Shown here in pieces: positions 63,589 to 64,000 of a stretch of DNA of 64,000 nucleotides. The number at the start of each line of letters is the position of its first letter. Position 1 is the stretch's first letter. Origin of the DNA: Bacillus sp. T33-2 (GTDB taxonomy: Bacteria; Bacillota; Bacilli; Bacillales; Cytobacillaceae). Position numbers and translations under genes: made by a program. Under the pieces are notes generated by a model that saw nothing but the letters and a program-made list of their open reading frames with translations, ran no database searches and had not been told where the DNA came from. The stretch lies in NCBI RefSeq assembly GCF_002860205.1, contig NZ_PGVB01000010.1:372001-436000 (forward strand), given 5' to 3'.

Positions 63589-64000
63589 TCAAATCGTTGC
63601 AGCTGCAAAATTTTTCATTGTTTGTGCCAGTAATTGAATGGCTTCATTAATCTCTTCTCTTGTAATGTTCAGCGGCGGCAGAAGCCTGATTACATTTTCA
63701 CCAGCCGGTAATACGAGCAGCCCTTGACTGCGGACCTCCGCAAGTATCGGCATTGCACTGCCGGCTACTTCAATTCCCGCCATCAATCCAAGTCCCCTGA
63801 TTTCCTTTACATCCTCAAAACCACTGAGGGCCGTTTCGGCCTGTTCAATCAAGTATTCACCACGAGCGGAAACTTCTTTTAGAAAGGATGGCTGAAAAAT
63901 TGTCTCCATCGTGGCAACTGCGGCTGCAGTGGAGATGGGGTTCCCTCCAAAGGTGGAACCGTGGCTGCCAGGCCCGAATACCTCCCGCAGGCCTGATTTA
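63589..64000 (-). CDS. argD: Acetylornithine aminotransferase ArgD (C-terminal part)
   Basis: Only the last 136 or so codons are in the window; the gene runs off the right edge. Continuous reading above the first ATG gives FGPGSHGSTFGGNPISTAAA, the class III aminotransferase stretch after the PLP lysine, followed by the small domain ending ALQLLAQTMKNF-like (EAIQLLAQTMKNFAAAT). It transfers an amino group to N-acetylglutamate semialdehyde. First visible gene of the argD-carA-carB-argF operon. Confidence 0.92.
   Translation of the reverse strand, partial: KSGLREVFGPGSHGSTFGGNPISTAAAVATMETIFQPSFLKEVSARGEYLIEQAETALSGFEDVKEIRGLGLMAGIEVAGSAMPILAEVRSQGLLVLPAGENVIRLLPPLNITREEINEAIQLLAQTMKNFAAATI

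Overview
The window is one continuous stretch of a Bacillaceae chromosome (Bacillus sensu lato). The gene content and order follow, in inverted orientation, the Bacillus subtilis segment that runs from argD-carA-carB-argF through med-comZ, fabH-fabF, yjaZ, yjbA-trpS, opp, yjbC-spx-mecA-coiA-pepF, yjbH to yjbO, prpE, yjbQ, fabI, cotO-cotZ, yjcA, yjcZ, spoVIF and yjcD to yjcH. Endospore genes (cotO, cotZ, spoVIF, spoVA-type genes, yjcZ, yjcA), SigK-like promoters, a Trp T-box, a CtsR box and FapR operators all fit a spore-forming Firmicute. No phage, insertion sequence, CRISPR array, tRNA or rRNA gene was seen. Names below rest on recognised motifs and this synteny; no database search was run.

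Layout. 1-4.6 kb: an ABC ATPase, a small WYL-like gene behind LexA boxes, and a glutamine-type ABC transporter operon (glnQHMP). 4.6-10.3 kb: DinB-fold protein, YjcH, YjcG, YjcF, YjcE-like protein, YjcD helicase and SpoVIF. 10.4-12.1 kb: long-chain acyl-CoA ligase. 12.3-18 kb: a spore block with YjcZ, a five-gene spoVA-type operon (YhcN/YlaJ lipoprotein, SpoVAC, SpoVAD, SpoVAEb, DUF421), an unlisted 35-residue gene, YjcA, CotZ and CotO. 18-29.8 kb: FabI, YjbQ antiporter, MgtE, PrpE, YjbO, NadF, YjbM, YjbL, YjbK, YjbJ, YjbI, YjbH and YizD. 29.8-38.9 kb: PepF, CoiA, cardiolipin synthase, MecA, Spx, YjbC and a DUF4015 lipoprotein. 39-44.7 kb: oppABCDF. 45-49 kb: Trp T-box and trpS, YjbA, YjaZ. 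49-55 kb: fabF, fabH, comZ, med, two YjaU/YjaV-position genes, YjzD. 55-64 kb: ClpB, YjzC, and the argD-carA-carB-argF arginine genes, with argD cut by the window edge.

How the genes work together. Several genes form a proteolysis and competence control group: Spx, its adaptor YjbH (SpxH), MecA, ComZ, Med, CoiA and ClpB. Fatty acid synthesis genes (fabI, fabH, fabF) carry FapR-like operators. Alarmone and NADP metabolism (yjbM, nadF) sit beside yjbO. The spore block shows a shared SigK-like promoter pattern in front of at least five genes.

Most notable for follow-up: a SOS-controlled WYL-like small protein; a secondary spoVA operon of the type linked elsewhere to spore heat resistance; a Lys/Cys-rich 35-residue gene with a SigK-like promoter spanned by an 11-bp inverted repeat; an intrinsic terminator in the oppA leader followed by a Trp-rich upstream ORF; a possible ATT start for yjaZ; and a 21-bp phased repeat array upstream of fabF's end.
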